Below are positions 4,391 through 7,232 of a stretch of 7,232 nucleotides of DNA, piece by piece. The notes beneath the pieces were generated by a model. The model did not search any database. It was not told where the DNA came from and saw only the letters and a program-made list of their open reading frames with translations. This DNA comes from an archaeon. GTDB lineage: Archaea; Undinarchaeota; Undinarchaeia; Undinarchaeales; JALTGF01. Position 1 is the first letter of the stretch. Each line of letters begins with the position of its first letter. A program made the translations under genes and the position numbers. The stretch is from the NCBI GenBank assembly GCA_027077325.1, contig JALTGF010000155.1:1-7232 (forward strand), given 5' to 3'.

Positions 4391-7232
4391 TTAATTGAAT
4401 AAGGATTTGATTTTGCTTGCGCTTCCGCCAATCCAAAATGCGGCTATTCCTACACCAAACAGGATTGCACCCAATAGTGCTGCACGCTTTGTTGGTGTTA
4501 AAACCAAAAGTCCAGTTGGCGCTGGCTTTGGACTTATTTTAGTGGGAGTGGCATTTATAGGAGGTTTAGCCGTTTCAGTTTTAGGTGTCCTGTTTAGTTT
4601 GGCAACTGGCGCAGTTGTTCTATTTGGCGGAGTTACAGTTAAGATATATGAAGTTGGCCCGCTTGTATAGGTGGCACCGCCGCCTCCACCCGGAGTAGAA
4701 GCAGAATTCTTTTTGGTTGAGATTGTTATCTTATGCTTTAAACTGCTATTTGTGCCAATTCCATCAGAGACCGTAATCCAAAAAGGATAAGTTCCATCTG
4801 TAAGTGAACCTGTAGTTAGGCTTGTAGCAGTATTATTTAGTACAGAACCATTAAAACTAACATTTGTTCCATTAAAGTATAATGTTGCTGCTCCAGTACT
4901 GTTTTCAGGATCTGTAAAGTAAAATTTAATTACTGGAGTTGAATTTGAAACAAGGGTTTCATTTGCAGTCATTATGTAAATTGTTGGAAGAGATTCAGAT
5001 TTATTTGTTAGCGGCATATAATCGCCTTTTTTGTCTCCCTTAATTAGGATATGTCCACTAGAATTATAAGGAAGTAAAGTATCTCCGATACCATCCTTAT
5101 CTAGGTCATAACCAACGTAGTCGTCCCAGTAGTTTCCCGCGATGTACGGACCACCTACGATGTTCTTGCCTGCAGTTTTTGAGATAACCCACGAATTATT
5201 TCCATTACGATCATATGCATTTATATTGTTCCCTGAAAAATAGTTATTGTAAATTAAATTATCCTGAGAGTTTACCGTTAACAAAACGCCTACAATGGAA
5301 TTTTCTGAAATGTTGTTGCCTTTTAAAGTGTTATTGCTTGAGAATCCTGAGATTGGAATGCCATATTTTGAATTTGAAAGCACACTATTGTTTATCAAAA
5401 AGTTATAACTTGAAAAATTGCTAAGGTCAATTCCAAGAGAATTTGATTTTACATAATTGTCTTCTACTGTATTATAACTTGAGCTGTGGTATATCCTAAT
5501 TCCATAATAGGTATTTCCAACAACCGTGTTGTTTATTATTTTATTGTTGTTTGAGGAAAAACTAATGTGAATCCCATTTGCCCCATTTGAATTTGCAATA
5601 TTGTTCTCTATTTTGTTGTTTGAGGATGACCAGGATGAAACGATACCTATGCCTGTGTTTGAACTTGCATTATTGTTTATCACTGTGTTATTAACAGTAG
5701 AACCTATTAACTTAATTCCAGTCTGATTATTTAGAACTACATCGTTATTTTTTAAAACATTATTTGAAGAGTTATGGATAACAACAATACCATATCTTGA
5801 GTTAAGTCTTACAGTATTATTTTCAACTGCATTATAATTTGAAGAATTGCTAAGGCCAATCCCGTTTGTGTTTGAATTTGCAGTGTTGTTTATTATTGTA
5901 TTGTAACTCGTCCCATGATAAGCTCTAATTCCGTTATAGGTGTTTCCAATAGCAGTATTGTTTACTACTCTGTTGTTGTTTGAGGAAAAACTAATGAGAA
6001 TCCCATTTGCCCCATTTGAATTTGCAATATTGTTCTCTATCACATTGCCAGAGGAAGAATAGGATGAAGTAATACCCATATCTGTGTTTGAACTTGCATT
6101 ATTGTTTATTACTGTGTTATTAACAGCAGAACCAATAAGATGGATACCAATCCCATTTGAAGTTGCATTGTTGTCGTATACCTTTGAATCTGCTGTGTGG
6201 AGTAAAAGAATTCCATCATAATTATTTTTTACATTTAGATTTTTTACAGTGATGTTCTTACAAAATACCAGAGCAACAAGACCGGCATTAGAGGTTTCAT
6301 TTATTTCTGCATTTTGCACGTAATTCCAGAAATATATTGGTTTTCCATCAACTGTATTAGAAGTGTCAATATTCTGAACCCATTCTGCGTCAATTGAGCT
6401 GCGAACCCTAAAGTTATAGGTATTGCCAAAAAATGAATTATTTATTAAAGTGTTATTTGGGGAAGAATAAATATAGATTCCATGAGTATATCCAGTAACA
6501 TTGCAGTTCTTTAAAGTAAGGTTTTTATGCCCGGTTGTGTTTATCCCAATACCGCTCCCATTTCCTTGGATTATTGAGCCATTACAATCTAAAACAATGT
6601 TGTCAGTACCAACAATAATCGCCCCGTTATCCTCGGTGTCATTCATTAAGTAGGTTCCAGGGCAGAGTATTGTATCTGAACTAATAGTGTACTCGTTCAA
6701 GCCAGAGAGATCCACACAGGTCTTTGAAGATTTTATTGTAAGAGGCATATAATCTCCGCCATTTGAGATATTTAAGTTGTACGGAATATTTGTATCCCCG
6801 ATAAAATCACCAGAGGTATCCTTTCCTGTGTAGTCATCCCAGTAATTGCCTGCGATATACTTATGCCCAACAATATTTGTACCAGAAGTTTTGCTAGTGT
6901 TCCAATAATTTCCACCAACATCATCGTATGCATTTAACAAATTGTTAGAGAAGTAATTATTATAAACCATGTTCTTGGTAGAAGACGTTGATATAGCAAT
7001 TCCAACACCTGCATTGTTTGAAACATTGTTTGTATATACCTTATTATTTGAAGAGGAGTAAAAGTAAAACCCATCTCCGCTGTTTGAAAGAATAGTGTTT
7101 TTATAAATAGAATTGTCATTTGAAGACTTGAGATAGATGCCATGTTGTATATTTGAATTTATTGAATTGTCAAATATGTTATTGCCTGTTGAAGAGTAAA
7201 CGAAGACTCCAGATTTACCATTAGAGTTCAAT
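4391..7232 (-). CDS. Large surface-anchored parallel beta-helix protein (NosD-type repeats and caps), 5'-truncated
   Basis: Only the C-terminal 946 or so residues are present; the reading frame is open to the right edge and already within beta-helix rungs, so signal peptide and N-terminus are missing. The TTG at 7231 is not a believable start. Residues are counted from that codon. Module 1: rungs (1-98) and a NosD-type cap (100-164, GNYWDDY at 129-134 region). Module 2: an N-terminal cap with Cys172, Cys190, Cys216 and Cys243, rungs from about 225, a 'NTVDGKPIYFWNY' insertion (292-304), twelve rungs forming two 143-residue repeats (362-504, 505-647), and a second cap (670-741). Then an Ig-like domain (about 746-838), a Gly5 and Thr/Pro-rich stalk (846-913), and one transmembrane helix (about 917-936) followed by a short Lys-containing cytoplasmic tail. 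Many N-x-S/T sequons suggest glycosylation. Carbohydrate binding or processing, or adhesion, are possible roles; no catalytic site is recognised. Confidence 0.9.
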   Translation of the reverse strand, partial: LNSNGKSGVFVYSSTGNNIFDNSINSNIQHGIYLKSSNDNSIYKNTILSNSGDGFYFYSSSNNKVYTNNVSNNAGVGIAISTSSTKNMVYNNYFSNNLLNAYDDVGGNYWNTSKTSGTNIVGHKYIAGNYWDDYTGKDTSGDFIGDTNIPYNLNISNGGDYMPLTIKSSKTCVDLSGLNEYTISSDTILCPGTYLMNDTEDNGAIIVGTDNIVLDCNGSIIQGNGSGIGINTTGHKNLTLKNCNVTGYTHGIYIYSSPNNTLINNSFFGNTYNFRVRSSIDAEWVQNIDTSNTVDGKPIYFWNYVQNAEINETSNAGLVALVFCKNITVKNLNVKNNYDGILLLHTADSKVYDNNATSNGIGIHLIGSAVNNTVINNNASSNTDMGITSSYSSSGNVIENNIANSNGANGILISFSSNNNRVVNNTAIGNTYNGIRAYHGTSYNTIINNTANSNTNGIGLSNSSNYNAVENNTVRLNSRYGIVVIHNSSNNVLKNNDVVLNNQTGIKLIGSTVNNTVINNNASSNTGIGIVSSWSSSNNKIENNIANSNGANGIHISFSSNNNKIINNTVVGNTYYGIRIYHSSSYNTVEDNYVKSNSLGIDLSNFSSYNFLINNSVLSNSKYGIPISGFSSNNTLKGNNISENSIVGVLLTVNSQDNLIYNNYFSGNNINAYDRNGNNSWVISKTAGKNIVGGPYIAGNYWDDYVGYDLDKDGIGDTLLPYNSSGHILIKGDKKGDYMPLTNKSESLPTIYIMTANETLVSNSTPVIKFYFTDPENSTGAATLYFNGTNVSFNGSVLNNTATSLTTGSLTDGTYPFWITVSDGIGTNSSLKHKITISTKKNSASTPGGGGGATYTSGPTSYILTVTPPNRTTAPVAKLNRTPKTETAKPPINATPTKISPKPAPTGLLVLTPTKRAALLGAILFGVGIAAFWIGGSASKIKSLFN
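4424..4483 (-). other. C-terminal transmembrane anchor of the beta-helix protein
   Basis: Residues 917-936 (start AALLGAILFGVGIAAFWIGG) form one hydrophobic helix, preceded by Lys-Arg and followed by a short tail with Lys940 and Lys942. After a Thr/Pro-rich stalk this is the usual way archaeal surface proteins are held in the membrane, with the bulk outside. It lacks the PGF motif of PGF-CTERM sorting signals. Confidence 0.75.
5009..5224 (-). other. Second NosD-type cap domain with Ca-binding-like loop
   Basis: Residues 670-741 of the beta-helix protein: 'NAYDRNGNNSW', 'NIVGGPYIAGNYWDDY', then DLDKDGIGDT (709-718) and a final 'DYMPL'. The D-x-D-x-D-G-x-G-D pattern resembles Ca-binding loops. 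Part of this domain (5114-5170) is unusually G+C-rich with C-ending codons. Confidence 0.75.
5291..5719 (-). repeat. Beta-helix super-repeat copy B (429 bp, six rungs)
   Basis: Encodes residues 505-647 with the same six rung lengths as copy A, including the single 23-residue fourth rung. Shared protein blocks include NNTVINNNASSNT and IENNIANSNGANGI. DNA at 5544-5611 matches copy A at 67 of 68 bases, and 5653-5697 matches at 44 of 45; other parts are clearly diverged. Confidence 0.85.
5720..6148 (-). repeat. Beta-helix super-repeat copy A (429 bp, six rungs)
   Basis: Encodes residues 362-504 of the beta-helix protein. Rung lengths are 24, 24, 24, 23, 24 and 24 residues, each beginning with a Gly-Ile type strand. 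It is directly followed in the reading direction by copy B at exactly 429 bases. The best matched DNA is 5973-6040 and 6082-6126. Confidence 0.85.
6740..6934 (-). other. First NosD-type cap domain, degenerate Ca loop
   Basis: Residues 100-164 of the beta-helix protein: 'NAYDDVGGNYW', 'NIVGHKYIAGNYWDDY', then DTSGDFIGDT (138-147) and 'DYMPL'. It is homologous to the second cap, but the loop has Ser140 and Phe143 where the second cap has Asp711 and Gly714, so metal binding may be weakened or lost. Confidence 0.7.

Noticed and set aside
4395..4670. Plus-strand reading frame with hydrophobic residues opposite the 3' end of the beta-helix gene
   Set aside because: It is the antisense of the stalk and membrane helix; its hydrophobic look comes from the complement of Thr/Pro/Gly/Ala codons.
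6934..7143. A 69-residue minus-strand reading frame within the beta-helix gene
   Set aside because: It lies out of frame inside a repeat-rich, clearly coding region, has no family-like features, and the long beta-helix frame explains the sequence.
5291..7200. Repeated short motifs that could suggest a CRISPR array or tandem DNA repeat
   Set aside because: The repeats keep a 23-24 codon period in one open frame and encode beta-helix rungs; there are no constant repeats with unique spacers.
7229..7231. TTG as the start codon of the beta-helix gene
   Set aside because: Rungs begin at once, no signal peptide or Shine-Dalgarno sequence is visible, and a surface-anchored protein needs an export signal; the gene must continue past the right edge.

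Overview
The window looks like a piece of a low-GC archaeal chromosome. The clearest marker is a class-1 peptide release factor of the archaeal/eukaryotic aRF1 type, with NIKS and GGQ motifs. Consistent with this are TATA-like boxes about 28 bases ahead of two start codons that have no convincing Shine-Dalgarno sequence, a thioredoxin with a charged N-terminal extension of archaeal style, and a surface protein built from Asn-rich parallel beta-helices. The compact layout and the mixture of genes would suit a DPANN-type or related euryarchaeal lineage, but the sequence alone does not settle the phylum. All seven genes lie on the minus strand, so the transcriptional order runs from the right edge to the left edge.

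Right part (about 4391-7232): the 3' portion of a very large gene for an envelope protein. It holds two consecutive modules, each a beta-helix ended by a NosD-type 'GNYWDDY' cap. These are followed by an Ig-like beta-sandwich, a Thr/Pro-rich stalk and a C-terminal transmembrane anchor. Inside the second beta-helix is a clean 143-residue (429-bp) tandem super-repeat of six rungs.

Middle part (about 2029-4354): aRF1 (translation termination) and an AI-2E/PerM-family membrane protein. Each appears to have its own promoter, placed so that the transcript would start at or very near the start codon.

Left part (1-1977): thioredoxin, then a compact Fe-S cluster cassette: a fusion of a NifX/NafY-like domain with a MIP18/SufT (DUF59) domain, the SufC ATPase, and the first 45 codons of a SufB/SufD-family scaffold. 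The last three genes overlap one another by 26 and 14 bases and at least two have good ribosome-binding sites, so they are probably co-transcribed and translationally coupled. Thioredoxin sits 46 bases before the favoured start of this cassette and may be transcribed with it.

No RNA gene, mobile element or CRISPR array is visible, and no gene-free stretch exceeds about 50 bases. I see no convincing new defence or signalling system. The points most worth a second look are the NifX-MIP18 fusion in the suf cassette, the six-rung super-repeat with near-identical DNA patches, and the codon-use shift in the second cap.
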